From CAZFAT01 sp964517075 (GTDB lineage: Bacteria; Acidobacteriota; Vicinamibacteria; Vicinamibacterales; SCN-69-37): 17,075 bases of DNA. The notes beneath the pieces are model-generated. The model ran no database searches. It saw only the letters and a list, made by a program, of their open reading frames with translations, and was not told the DNA's origin. Positions within the stretch are counted from its first letter, which is position 1. Each line of letters opens with the position of its first letter. This document shows, piece after piece, positions 6,244 through 13,392 of this stretch. The position numbers and the translations under genes were made by a program. Where the stretch lies: contig CAZFAT010000311.1 of NCBI GenBank assembly GCA_964517075.1, forward strand, positions 1 through 17,075, given 5' to 3'.

Positions 6244-7080
6244 ATGAGTGTGCTGCACATCCCCCCGGAGATTGAGGAGTACCGCGACGACCGGTGGTGC
6301 CGTGACGCGGCGCGCCAGGTCGGGACGGTGGCCGACGCGGAGCGGTTCATCGAGGCCGTGGGCTTTGCCGCGTGCCTGACGGACGCCCGGCGGCCAGGAC
6401 CGTCGCTCTTCGTGGCGGTGTGCGGACGCCGCGACGCGGTGCTGCCCCGCCACATCCAGAAGGATCCCGAGACATCCCTCACCTGGCACCTGAAGGACGA
6501 ACTGATTCGACGCGGCCGGGTGTACTACGCCAAGCTGGCCCGCGGCAAGTCGATGTTCCTCGCGCCGCGCATGATTTCGCACTTCCGCGCGGTCTGGGGC
6601 CTGCGGCGGGCGGACGAACCGGCGCGTCTCAGCCGGCGCGCGCAGGCGATCCTGAAAGTGCTTCGCCGCGAGTGGGAGATGGGCACGGCGGATCTGCGGC
6701 ACGAGTCGGGGATCCGCGATCGCGCCGCGTTCACGAAAGCCCTCGACGAACTGCAGGCAGTCATGCTCGTCGTGCCGAGCGACGTCGTGTACGACCCGAC
6801 GTTCACCTATATCTGGACGCTGGCCGTCGGGCGCTTCCCCGATGCCTTGCGGCGTCGAGTCAGCCACGACACCGCCCTGCGCGAGATCGCCCGCGCGTTT
6901 CTCGCGCGCGCCGGCCTGACGATCCGCGGCGAGATGGCCAGGGTGACGGGCCTCCCGCGACCGGACGCCGGACGAGGCAACCGGTCGCTGGTCGCGGAGG
7001 GCTACGCAACGATGCTGGCGCCGGGCGTGTACCGGCTTGCCGCACAACAGACTGAACAACCGTCGGATGCCGTGCGCTGA
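6244..7080 (+). CDS. AlkZ-related winged-helix protein
   Basis: A 278-residue protein resembling the AlkZ-related family, which is linked to the AlkZ/YcaQ DNA glycosylases that unhook interstrand cross-links. Recognisable blocks are VADAERFIEAVGFA (29-42), the W-x-LKDEL...GRVYYAKLARGKS segment (81-103), ISHFRAVWG (111-119), a winged-helix-like stretch (130-180), and a C-terminal HTH-like part with REIARAFLARAGLTIRGEMARVTGL (213-237). Whether it is catalytic is unknown; I do not see the QxQ motif that marks active AlkZ. The ATG at 6244 is chosen because any earlier in-frame start would read through the tRNA. No clear ribosome site is present, and the message may be processed from the tRNA transcript. 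The phosphatase gene starts 12 bases after its stop. Confidence 0.75.
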   Translation: MSVLHIPPEIEEYRDDRWCRDAARQVGTVADAERFIEAVGFAACLTDARRPGPSLFVAVCGRRDAVLPRHIQKDPETSLTWHLKDELIRRGRVYYAKLARGKSMFLAPRMISHFRAVWGLRRADEPARLSRRAQAILKVLRREWEMGTADLRHESGIRDRAAFTKALDELQAVMLVVPSDVVYDPTFTYIWTLAVGRFPDALRRRVSHDTALREIARAFLARAGLTIRGEMARVTGLPRPDAGRGNRSLVAEGYATMLAPGVYRLAAQQTEQPSDAVR

Positions 7081-7092
7081 AAGGATCCGCCC

Positions 7093-7638
7093 ATGTCTGC
7101 CCGATCCACCCTTTTTGGTTCACTCCTGATTCTGTGGGGCGTCACCGTCGGCGCGCAGCAGCCCCCAGCCGCACCCGCCGCCCCCATTCGCAACTTCCTC
7201 CAGGTCACGACCGAGTTCTGCACCGGCGGCCAGCCCCGACCCGAACACTTCGCCGAGCTGAAAGTCCAGGGCGTCAGGAGTGTCCTCAACCTGCGCACGC
7301 CCGGCGAACATCGCGCCGACGAAGAACAGCAGGCGGCTGCGGCCGCCGGCCTCCGGTACTTCAACATTCCGGTCGTCTACACGGCGCCGCGGCCGGATCA
7401 GGTGGACGAGTTCCTGAAACTCACCGACGACCCGGCCAATCGCCCCGTGTTCATTCACTGCACGGCGGCGATCCGGGTCGGCGCTTTCTGGCTGATTCGC
7501 CGCGTCGTGCGCGACGGCTGGACGTGGGACGCCGCGCTCGAGGAAGCCCGCAAGGTCGGCCTCACCCAGTCGCCGCACCTCGAAGCCTTTGCCCGGGAGT
7601 ACATCGCGGCCTGGCGCGCCAGGTCGGGCCGGGGATGA
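7093..7638 (+). CDS. Secreted protein tyrosine phosphatase-like protein
   Basis: A 181-residue exported protein of the small bacterial DSP/PTP-like group (DUF442 / beta-lactamase-hydrolase-like phosphatase fold). A signal peptide covers about residues 1-22 (cleavage near VGA-QQ). FLQVTTEFCTGGQP (35-48) and VRSVLNLRTPGEH (61-73) match the family's N-terminal strands. The phosphate loop is VFIHCTAAIRVGAFW (119-133), with His122, Cys123 and Arg128. That gives Cys-x4-Arg rather than the classical Cys-x5-Arg; I recall similar HCxxxNRVG loops in this subgroup. The substrate is unknown, and phosphatase activity is inferred. AAGGAT lies upstream of the ATG. It follows the AlkZ-related gene by 12 bases, probably in one transcript. 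Confidence 0.8.
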   Translation: MSARSTLFGSLLILWGVTVGAQQPPAAPAAPIRNFLQVTTEFCTGGQPRPEHFAELKVQGVRSVLNLRTPGEHRADEEQQAAAAAGLRYFNIPVVYTAPRPDQVDEFLKLTDDPANRPVFIHCTAAIRVGAFWLIRRVVRDGWTWDAALEEARKVGLTQSPHLEAFAREYIAAWRARSGRG

Positions 7639-7644
7639 CTCCCC
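7631..7644 (+). terminator. Short hairpin over the phosphatase stop codon
   Basis: GGGGA-TGAC-TCCCC is a 5-bp stem whose loop holds the TGA stop. No T-tract follows. It may help terminate between the convergent phosphatase and DUF4159 genes. Nothing else stands out in the 150-base intergenic region. Confidence 0.3.
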
Positions 7645-7788
7645 AACCGGCGGGAAAGCTCACCAGCCGCACGGGCTTCTGCTTCCCATCCCGGGAACAG
7701 TCGGACGCCGCCGTCAGACAGATGATGGAGAGAATCACGCGGCCTGAACCGGGCGTGACGTCAGCCGTCGGCGGTCAGAGTTTCCGCG

Positions 7789-8544
7789 CTAGTGCGTCAA
7801 GGCGTAGACGAAGTAGTTGACGCCGAGCTTGTAGGCGTCGTTCGTCACGTTCACGGCAAAATAGCCCGTCCCCGACCACTCCCAGTACTCGGCGATGTCG
7901 GCGTTGTGGTTGACGAGCGCCATCATTCGTCCCTGCGGATCGTTGTGTTCGTACACCGCGTAGTAGCCCGGGACGACGTTCTCGCTGGGGTGCGGGAGCT
8001 TGAGCTGAGTGATGTCGAAGAAGACGTGATAGATCGGATGTGAGAGATCGAGCGGGATGAACTCGGCGTCCGGCAGCGCCCGGCGGAACTGGGCCTCGAA
8101 GTTCACCCAGTGATCGGCTTCGAAGTCATCAAAGATCACGAACCCGCCCTTGCGCATGTAATTCCCGAGGTTCACGGCGCCTCGCTCGCTGATGTCCCAG
8201 TAGCCGGGCTCCCAGATGTAGAGGATCGGATTGAGGAAGATGGCCGGATCCTCGAGATCGAGGATGTTGCTCGCCTCGAGATTCGTCCGGATGGTGGTCA
8301 ACTCGTCCAGGATCAGCGGCAGGTGGCGGTCCGCCTGCGGGTAGTCGTGGTTCCACGACGAGCTGCCGCGGCCGAAGCTGCCGTCGTAGCGGATGCGCGT
8401 GAAGGTCAGGCGGCCGTCGTAAGGGGTCGTGATGGACTCGCCCCGGAAACCGAAGCCGCCGAACCGTCCACCCCGCTGTGCCGAGAGCGGCAGCGTCAGG
8501 AGCAGGACCGCCGCCAGTCCGAGGGCCGCCGAGCGTCGCCGCAT
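7789..8544 (-). CDS. Secreted DUF4159 domain protein
   Basis: A 251-residue exported protein of family DUF4159; function unknown. A signal peptide spans about residues 1-22 (RRR, hydrophobic core, LSAQ), followed by a Gly/Arg/Phe-rich stretch (24-36). The DUF4159 domain runs from about 45 to 250. Typical blocks are LTFTRIRYDG (46-55), YPQADRHLPLIL (68-79), FLNPILYIWEPGYW (103-116), NLGNYMRKGGFVIFDDF (125-141) and the C-terminal NDAYKLGVNYFVYALTH. The domain recalls glutamine-amidotransferase-like flavodoxin folds without an evident catalytic site. ATG at 8544 is chosen for the signal peptide; the ribosome site is weak. Family members often sit with MoxR/VWA genes, but here it stands alone, divergent from the DUF1080 gene. 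Confidence 0.9.
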   Translation of the reverse strand: MRRRSAALGLAAVLLLTLPLSAQRGGRFGGFGFRGESITTPYDGRLTFTRIRYDGSFGRGSSSWNHDYPQADRHLPLILDELTTIRTNLEASNILDLEDPAIFLNPILYIWEPGYWDISERGAVNLGNYMRKGGFVIFDDFEADHWVNFEAQFRRALPDAEFIPLDLSHPIYHVFFDITQLKLPHPSENVVPGYYAVYEHNDPQGRMMALVNHNADIAEYWEWSGTGYFAVNVTNDAYKLGVNYFVYALTH

Positions 8545-8577
8545 GCCCGAGCGTCTCACATGTCGCGGAGCTTTTCC

Positions 8578-8586
8578 AGAATGCCA
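8578..8586 (-). promoter_or_regulatory. Weak extended -10 candidate for the DUF4159 gene
   Basis: The minus strand reads TGG-CATTCT, 33 bases before the ATG at 8544. Only three hexamer bases match the consensus, and no -35 is clear. Confidence 0.2.
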
Positions 8587-8617
8587 GACGGGATCTCGCT
8601 GACGTCGACGGCGTGTC

Positions 8618-8646
8618 TTGACAGGCGCGGCCACCGCCGCCAAGAT
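8618..8646 (+). promoter_or_regulatory. Sigma-70-like promoter candidate for the DUF1080 gene
   Basis: A perfect TTGACA (8618-8623) is followed after exactly 17 bases by CAAGAT (8641-8646), which matches three -10 positions. The expected transcription start near 8653 leaves a leader of about 45 bases before the DUF1080 start. It lies in the divergent intergenic region. Confidence 0.45.
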
Positions 8647-8698
8647 GCGTGGACGTGCGGCCCGGCGCCTCGCCGGCCGCTTCCCGACGAGGTTCATG

Positions 8699-9520
8699 AT
8701 GCGACGAGCGGCTCTCACGACGGTGGCGTGCGCGCTGGCGAGCGCGCTGGCCGCCAGCGCCCCTTTGACGGGGCAGGACGCCGCCGGACGGCAAGGCGGC
8801 AGCACGGCCAAGCCCCGCCCGGCCGACACGGAAGTCTGGGAACCAGTGCCGCCCATCGTCGCCGCCGGATCGACCGACGCCGCGCCACCGGCCGACGCCG
8901 TCGTGCTCTTCAACGGCCGGAATCTCGACGAGTGGGTCAACTCGCGCGACAAGGCCCCCGCCGGCTGGACCGTGGCCGATGGCGTCCTCACCGTGAACAA
9001 GGCGAACAAGTCCGGCAACATCGAGACGAAGCGCAGTTTCACGAACTACCAGCTGCACCTCGAGTACCGAATCCCCGCCAACATCACGGGTACCGACCAG
9101 GCGCGGGGCAATAGCGGCTTGTTTCTCGCCTCGCCTGGGCCCGGCGATGCGGGCTACGAGCTGCAGATTCTCGACTCGTACAACAACAAGACGTACGTCA
9201 ACGGGCAGGCCGGGGCGGTCTACAAGCAGTCCCCGCCGCTCGTGAACGCCAGCCGGCCCCCGGGTGAATGGCAATCGTACGATGTCATCTGGACCGCCCC
9301 GACGTTCAACGCCGACGGCACCGTCCGGACACCGGCGTATCTCACGGCGTTTCACAACGGCGCGCTCATCCAGAACCATGTGGCGCTGAAGGGCCCCACG
9401 CTCTACATCGGCCAGCCCGTCTACAAGGCCCACGGCCCGACGCCGATCAAACTGCAATCGCACGGCGACCCCAGCCCGCCGATCAGTTTCCGGAACATCT
9501 GGATCCGAGAGGTCAAGTAG
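8699..9520 (+). CDS. Secreted DUF1080 protein (3-keto-disaccharide hydrolase family)
   Basis: A 273-residue exported protein with one DUF1080 concanavalin-like jelly-roll domain. Family members in Bacteroidota have been shown to cleave 3-keto-glycosides. A signal peptide spans about residues 1-26, then a Pro/Ala/Asp linker to about 66. Domain blocks are VVLFNGRNLDEWV (68-80), WTVADGVLTV (90-99), FTNYQLHLEYRIP (114-126), GNSGLFLAS (137-145), YELQILDS (153-160), GAVYKQSPP (172-180), GEWQSYDVIWTAP (189-201) and the terminal ISFRNIWIREV. ATG at 8699 has GAGG six bases upstream; the adjacent ATG at 8696 is an alternative. It heads a plus-strand run with the amidohydrolase, sugar isomerase and DUF6807 genes. 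Substrate unknown. Confidence 0.9.
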   Translation: MRRAALTTVACALASALAASAPLTGQDAAGRQGGSTAKPRPADTEVWEPVPPIVAAGSTDAAPPADAVVLFNGRNLDEWVNSRDKAPAGWTVADGVLTVNKANKSGNIETKRSFTNYQLHLEYRIPANITGTDQARGNSGLFLASPGPGDAGYELQILDSYNNKTYVNGQAGAVYKQSPPLVNASRPPGEWQSYDVIWTAPTFNADGTVRTPAYLTAFHNGALIQNHVALKGPTLYIGQPVYKAHGPTPIKLQSHGDPSPPISFRNIWIREVK

Positions 9521-9558
9521 GGTTATTCTCCAACCTCATCTGGCGGCCTGCCTGATGC

Positions 9559-9576
9559 GCCCGGTGTCGGCCGGGC
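9559..9576 (+). terminator. Possible hairpin between the DUF1080 and amidohydrolase genes
   Basis: GCCCGG and CCGGGC form a 6-bp stem with a 6-base loop in the 97-base gap. No T-tract follows. It could attenuate transcription or simply reflect high GC. Confidence 0.25.
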
Positions 9577-9617
9577 GGCGGCCGTCACGCCATCCGAACT
9601 GACGAGGAGCGATGCCA

Positions 9618-11384
9618 ATGCGACTGCGATTTCGTGGACTCTGTGCCGTCATTGGCCTGGTCAGCGCCGGATGCGCCGCGGGAGCCGAACAGCAGCCGCC
9701 GGCTGACCTGATCATCGTCAACGGTCAGGTGCTGACCGTGGACGCGAAGAACACCCGCGCCGAAGCCGTGGCGATTCGCGGCAACACGATCGCGGCCGTT
9801 GGCACCAACGACCAGATCCGGAAGCTGGCCGGACCGAGCACGCGGATCCTTGACGCGGGCGGCCGCAGCGTGGTCCCCGGGTTCAACGAGACGCACGTGC
9901 ACGCCACCGGCGCGTCGCGTGGCGAGGTCTCGCAGCCCTTCATTCAGCTCAACTCGATCGGGGAAATCAAGGATTGGGTCCGCGCCCGTGCCAAGCAGGT
10001 CGGGCCGGGCGGGTGGGTGCAGTTGCCGCGCGTGGACGTCACGCGCATCCGGGAAGGCCGCCTGCCGAACAAGGCGGACCTCGACGAGGCGGCGCCCACC
10101 ATCCCGACGGTCTACACCTGGCAGTATGCCAACCGGAACATCCAGATCCTGAACAACGCGGCCATCAAGGCGGCGGGCATCACCAAGGCGACCGTCGCGC
10201 CGAAGGGCTGCACGCTCCACTTCACGCCCGCCGGCGAGTTCATCGGCAAGATGGAGAGCTGCCAGTCGCTGCTGAAGATTCCCTCGCGCCCGGTCACGGA
10301 AGCGCAATACCTGGACAGCCTCGCGGCGCTGATGAAGCGCTACAACGAGGTCGGCATCACCAGCATCACCGAGCGCAGCAGCCAGCGCGGGGACGCGTTC
10401 AACGACTACAACGAGCTGCGTAAACAAGGGCGCCTGCCCGTGCGGGCCAGAATCACCGTGCGGACCGGTCTGGGCGACAACTCGGAAGCGGGCGTGGAAC
10501 GCATCCTTCAGGCGCTGCCCGTCAAGTACGACCAGGGCGACGACTGGGTCCGCGTGGGTCCCCTCAAGATCGGGATCGACGGCGGCACGCTCTACGGCAC
10601 GTCCGTCATGCGCGAGCCGTATCCCGCGACGTCGCACGAACTCTATGGCATCACAGACCCGACCTACGCCGGCGAGTTCGGCCGCGGGGCCGGGCTCAAT
10701 GAGGAAGGCGTCCGGAACTACATGAAGGTCGGCACCCGCCTCGGCTGGCAGTTGTCGTCGCACGTCACGGGCAACCGCGGCGTGGACATCGTGCTCAATG
10801 CCATCGAGGCGGCCAGCAAGGAGACGGACATCATCAAGCGCCGTTACAACTTCATCCATGCGTACTTCGCCGACCCGGGCACGGCGAAGCGGATGGTCCA
10901 GCTGGGCGCGGTCGTCGACACACAGCCGATGTGGTTCTACAAGGACGGCGACGCGCTGCTGAAGGCCCTCGGGCCGAAGTACCTGAACACCTTCATTGGC
11001 GTGAAGACCTGGAAGGACGCGGGGGTGACGGTTGCGCTCAACGCGGACCACATGCAGGGCTTCGATCCCGTCGGTTCGCTGAATCCGTACCACCCGCTGC
11101 TCGCGATGCAGGCGACGATTACCCGCAAGACCGACAGCGGCCAGCTCATCGGGCCTGACGAGCGCATTTCGCGCGAGGACGCGCTGCGCATGACGACGAT
11201 CAACGCCGCCTACCTCGGCTTCGAGGAAACCAAGAAGGGCTCGCTCGAAGTCGGCAAGCTCGCGGACGTCGCGATTCTCACGCACGACTACCTGAAGATG
11301 CCCGAGGATCAGATCAAGGACATCAAGGCGTTCGTGACCATCGTGGACGGCAAGGTCGTTTACGAAGCCCAGCGGGCCAGATAG
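9618..11384 (+). CDS. YtcJ-like amidohydrolase, exported or lipoprotein
   Basis: A 588-residue metal-dependent hydrolase of the Amidohydro_3/YtcJ group, which hydrolyses amide or related bonds on unidentified small molecules. The N-terminus has a hydrophobic signal ending LVSAGC, with Cys19 as a possible but imperfect lipobox cysteine. The small beta domain (LIIVNGQVLTVDA, 31-43) leads to the barrel. Metal motifs are GFNETHVHATG (His93, His95), SSHVTGNRG (His382), NFIHAYF (His414) and LNADHMQG (Asp477). The C-terminal part (GSLEVGKLADVAILTHD) closes the beta domain. I chose ATG at 9618, with GAGGAG eight bases upstream; the ATG at 9612 is only two bases from that site. The isomerase starts 30 bases downstream. 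Export is notable, since many relatives are cytoplasmic. Confidence 0.92.
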   Translation: MRLRFRGLCAVIGLVSAGCAAGAEQQPPADLIIVNGQVLTVDAKNTRAEAVAIRGNTIAAVGTNDQIRKLAGPSTRILDAGGRSVVPGFNETHVHATGASRGEVSQPFIQLNSIGEIKDWVRARAKQVGPGGWVQLPRVDVTRIREGRLPNKADLDEAAPTIPTVYTWQYANRNIQILNNAAIKAAGITKATVAPKGCTLHFTPAGEFIGKMESCQSLLKIPSRPVTEAQYLDSLAALMKRYNEVGITSITERSSQRGDAFNDYNELRKQGRLPVRARITVRTGLGDNSEAGVERILQALPVKYDQGDDWVRVGPLKIGIDGGTLYGTSVMREPYPATSHELYGITDPTYAGEFGRGAGLNEEGVRNYMKVGTRLGWQLSSHVTGNRGVDIVLNAIEAASKETDIIKRRYNFIHAYFADPGTAKRMVQLGAVVDTQPMWFYKDGDALLKALGPKYLNTFIGVKTWKDAGVTVALNADHMQGFDPVGSLNPYHPLLAMQATITRKTDSGQLIGPDERISREDALRMTTINAAYLGFEETKKGSLEVGKLADVAILTHDYLKMPEDQIKDIKAFVTIVDGKVVYEAQRAR

Positions 11385-11414
11385 CGGCGGGTCCGCGCCG
11401 AAGGGAGACGCGCG

Positions 11415-12275
11415 GTGAAGTTCGCCATCTGCAACGAACTGTTCGAGGGCTGGGCGTTCGACCGCGTCTGCCGGCTCGTCAAGGACACCGGCTACGAGGG
11501 GCTCGAGGTCGCCCCGTTCACCCTCGCCCCCCGGATCACGGACGTCACGCCGGCCCGGCGTGCGGAACTCCGCCGCATGGCGACTGACGCCGGCGTGGAC
11601 ATCCTCGGCCTCCACTGGCTGCTCGCCAAGACGGCGGGCTTCCACCTCACGTCGCCCGATGCCGGCGTGCGCCAGCGCACCACCGCGTATATCGTCGCGC
11701 TCGCCGAGGCCTGCCGCGACCTGGGCGGATCGATCATGGTGTTCGGATCGCCTATGCAGCGGTCGTATCCGCCCGAGGTCGCGGCGGCTGACGCCTTCCG
11801 CTGGGCGGCCGACGCGTTCCGCGACGCCCTGCCCGCGGTGGCCGCCTGCGGCGTCACGATCTGCATGGAGCCGCTGACGACGGCCGAAACCAACTTCATC
11901 ACGACGTGCGCCGAGGGCGCGGCGCTCGTGGAGGCCGTCGGGCACCCGCAGTTCGTCCTCCACCTCGACGTGAAGGCCATGTCGAGCGAGCCCACCCCGG
12001 TGCCCGAGCTGATCGCACGCTACGCCGGCGGGGCCGGGCACTTTCACGTCAACGACACCAACCTGCGGGGCCCGGGCGCCGGGCCGACCGATTTCGTCCC
12101 GATCTTTCGCGCCCTGGCCGCGGCCCGTTACGATCGGTGGGTGTCGGTCGAGGTGTTCGACTTCACGCCGGATCCCGAAACGATCGCCCGCGAGAGTCTC
12201 GCCTACATGATTAAGTGCCGCGCGCTCGCGTCCGGGCCCGCCGCACGTTCCCCGGAGAAGGAGTTGTCCGCATGA
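11415..12275 (+). CDS. Sugar phosphate isomerase/epimerase-like TIM-barrel protein
   Basis: A 286-residue protein of the xylose-isomerase-like TIM-barrel superfamily (tagatose 3-epimerase/IolE type). Such enzymes use one metal ion for isomerisation, epimerisation or elimination on sugars and keto-sugars. Likely metal ligands are Glu152 (CMEPL), Asp185 (HLDVK), His211 (HFHVND) and Glu246 (SVEVF). The N-terminal strand FAICNELF and the strand LEVAPFTL (30-37) are typical. No signal peptide is seen, so it is cytoplasmic. GTG at 11415 has AAGGGAG seven bases upstream. Its stop overlaps the next start (ATGA), indicating translational coupling with DUF6807. The Pro/Glu-rich last 15 residues lie outside the barrel. 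The exact reaction is unknown. Confidence 0.88.
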   Translation: MKFAICNELFEGWAFDRVCRLVKDTGYEGLEVAPFTLAPRITDVTPARRAELRRMATDAGVDILGLHWLLAKTAGFHLTSPDAGVRQRTTAYIVALAEACRDLGGSIMVFGSPMQRSYPPEVAAADAFRWAADAFRDALPAVAACGVTICMEPLTTAETNFITTCAEGAALVEAVGHPQFVLHLDVKAMSSEPTPVPELIARYAGGAGHFHVNDTNLRGPGAGPTDFVPIFRALAAARYDRWVSVEVFDFTPDPETIARESLAYMIKCRALASGPAARSPEKELSA

Positions 12276-13246
12276 CGTCCCGCACGCTCGCGCTCTCCGC
12301 CCTCGTCGCCCTTGGCGGCGCGGTCGTCTCCACGGCCCCGCAGGCGCCCGCGCCTCAGGCGACGGCCGTGGTCATTCGCCACCAGGCGCCCGCCAAGCAG
12401 TACGTCGTCACCATTGGCGGCAAACACTTCACGAATTACGCCTATGGCGAGGCGTTCTACCACAAGCCTGCGTTCTATCCCGTGATGAGTCCGAACGGCG
12501 TGCGCGTCAACCGTGAGTACCCCATGGTGGCGGGCATCCCGGGCGAGTCGGCCGACCATCCTCATCACACGTCCTTGGCGTTCACCTACGACGAGACCAA
12601 CGGGAACAACTTCTGGGCCGCGTCGGGCGGCAAGGGGCCACGGATCGAACAGACCGCGGCGCGGATCGAGGGATCGACCCTCATCTCGGATCTGCTGTGG
12701 AAGGGCGGCGACGGACAGGTCGTCTTCGAAGAGACCAAGCGCGTCACCTTCGGCGGCGATGCGACGGTGTACTGGATGGACCACGACATCACGCTGCACG
12801 CGCCACGCGTGGCCGTGAAGATGGGCGACACCAAGGAAGGCGCCTTCGCCTTTCGTGTGAATGACATGCTCAAGGAACAGAAGGGCGGCACCGGCCGGTA
12901 CATCAACGCGTCGGGCGCAGAGACCGAGGCCAACGTCTGGGGCAAGGCGAGCCCCTGGGTCGCTCTCCGCGGCACGGTGACCGACGCGGGCGGTCCGAAG
13001 GACGTGACGATCTCCATCCTGGCGCATCCGAAGGGGCTCAACTCGCCGCCCTACTGGCATGCCCGCGCCTACGGCCTGTTCGCGGTCAATCCGTTCGGAC
13101 GCCGCGGCTACGACCCGAAGGCGCCGGAACGTGTGACCGAGGTCGCCGTCGGCCAGCGTCTGAACATGCGCTTCCGCGTGGCCGTCTACGCGGGCAAAGT
13201 CGACAAGGCGCGGCTCGATCAGGACTACGCGTCCTTCAGTCAGTAG
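12272..13246 (+). CDS. Exported DUF6807 ('PmoA family') protein
   Basis: A 324-residue exported protein of the DUF6807 family, often labelled 'PmoA', although it shows no resemblance to membrane-bound particulate methane monooxygenase. Function unknown. A signal peptide covers about residues 1-30 (SALVALGGAVVS, then Pro/Ala/Gln-rich). The hallmark DHPHHTSLAF lies at 95-104. Other blocks are RVNREYPMVAGIPGES (78-93), GNNFWA (111-116), TVYWMDHDITLHAP and the SPPYWHARAYGLFAVNPFGRRGYDP segment near 258-283. The His cluster suggests a metal or sugar site; this is inference. AAGGAG lies eight bases before the ATG. It overlaps the isomerase gene by four bases and is followed by a strong hairpin. Confidence 0.88.
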   Translation: MTSRTLALSALVALGGAVVSTAPQAPAPQATAVVIRHQAPAKQYVVTIGGKHFTNYAYGEAFYHKPAFYPVMSPNGVRVNREYPMVAGIPGESADHPHHTSLAFTYDETNGNNFWAASGGKGPRIEQTAARIEGSTLISDLLWKGGDGQVVFEETKRVTFGGDATVYWMDHDITLHAPRVAVKMGDTKEGAFAFRVNDMLKEQKGGTGRYINASGAETEANVWGKASPWVALRGTVTDAGGPKDVTISILAHPKGLNSPPYWHARAYGLFAVNPFGRRGYDPKAPERVTEVAVGQRLNMRFRVAVYAGKVDKARLDQDYASFSQ

Positions 13247-13255
13247 CGATTCGCC

Positions 13256-13284
13256 GTGGGAGCGCGCGCACCGCGCGCTCCCAC
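13256..13284 (+). terminator. Perfect 13-bp hairpin, probable terminator
   Basis: Arms GTGGGAGCGCGCG and CGCGCGCTCCCAC are perfectly complementary around a 3-base loop, starting ten bases after the DUF6807 stop. No T-tract follows. Position and stability suggest the end of the 8699-13246 transcription run. Confidence 0.7.
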
Positions 13285-13349
13285 GAACGGGCTCCAGCGC
13301 ACAGCAACGAACTCCAACGTCAGCGGCCCGACGCGCCATCCGGCGCTCC

Positions 13350-13358
13350 TGATATTCT
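13350..13358 (+). promoter_or_regulatory. Extended -10 promoter candidate for the PVC-type cytochrome gene
   Basis: TGA-TATTCT matches an extended -10 with four of six hexamer bases, 34 bases before the ATG at 13393. No clear -35 is seen. Confidence 0.35.
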
Positions 13359-13392
13359 TCGCCCTCACTCGCTTTTCTCCGGGGATCCTCCA

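Noticed and set aside
6172..7059. 295-codon minus-strand frame ending in WDRTTDPLVKSQVLYH
   Set aside because: It is antisense to the AlkZ-related gene and ends in reverse-translated tRNA, a common annotation artefact.
9585..12047. 820-codon minus-strand open frame
   Set aside because: It lies antisense to the amidohydrolase and isomerase genes, both of which have full family motifs. It is a shadow of GC-rich codon bias, without domains.
12272..13246. Particulate methane monooxygenase subunit A
   Set aside because: The 'PmoA family' name is attached to DUF6807 proteins, but this one has a signal peptide and soluble beta-rich sequence, with no transmembrane helices.
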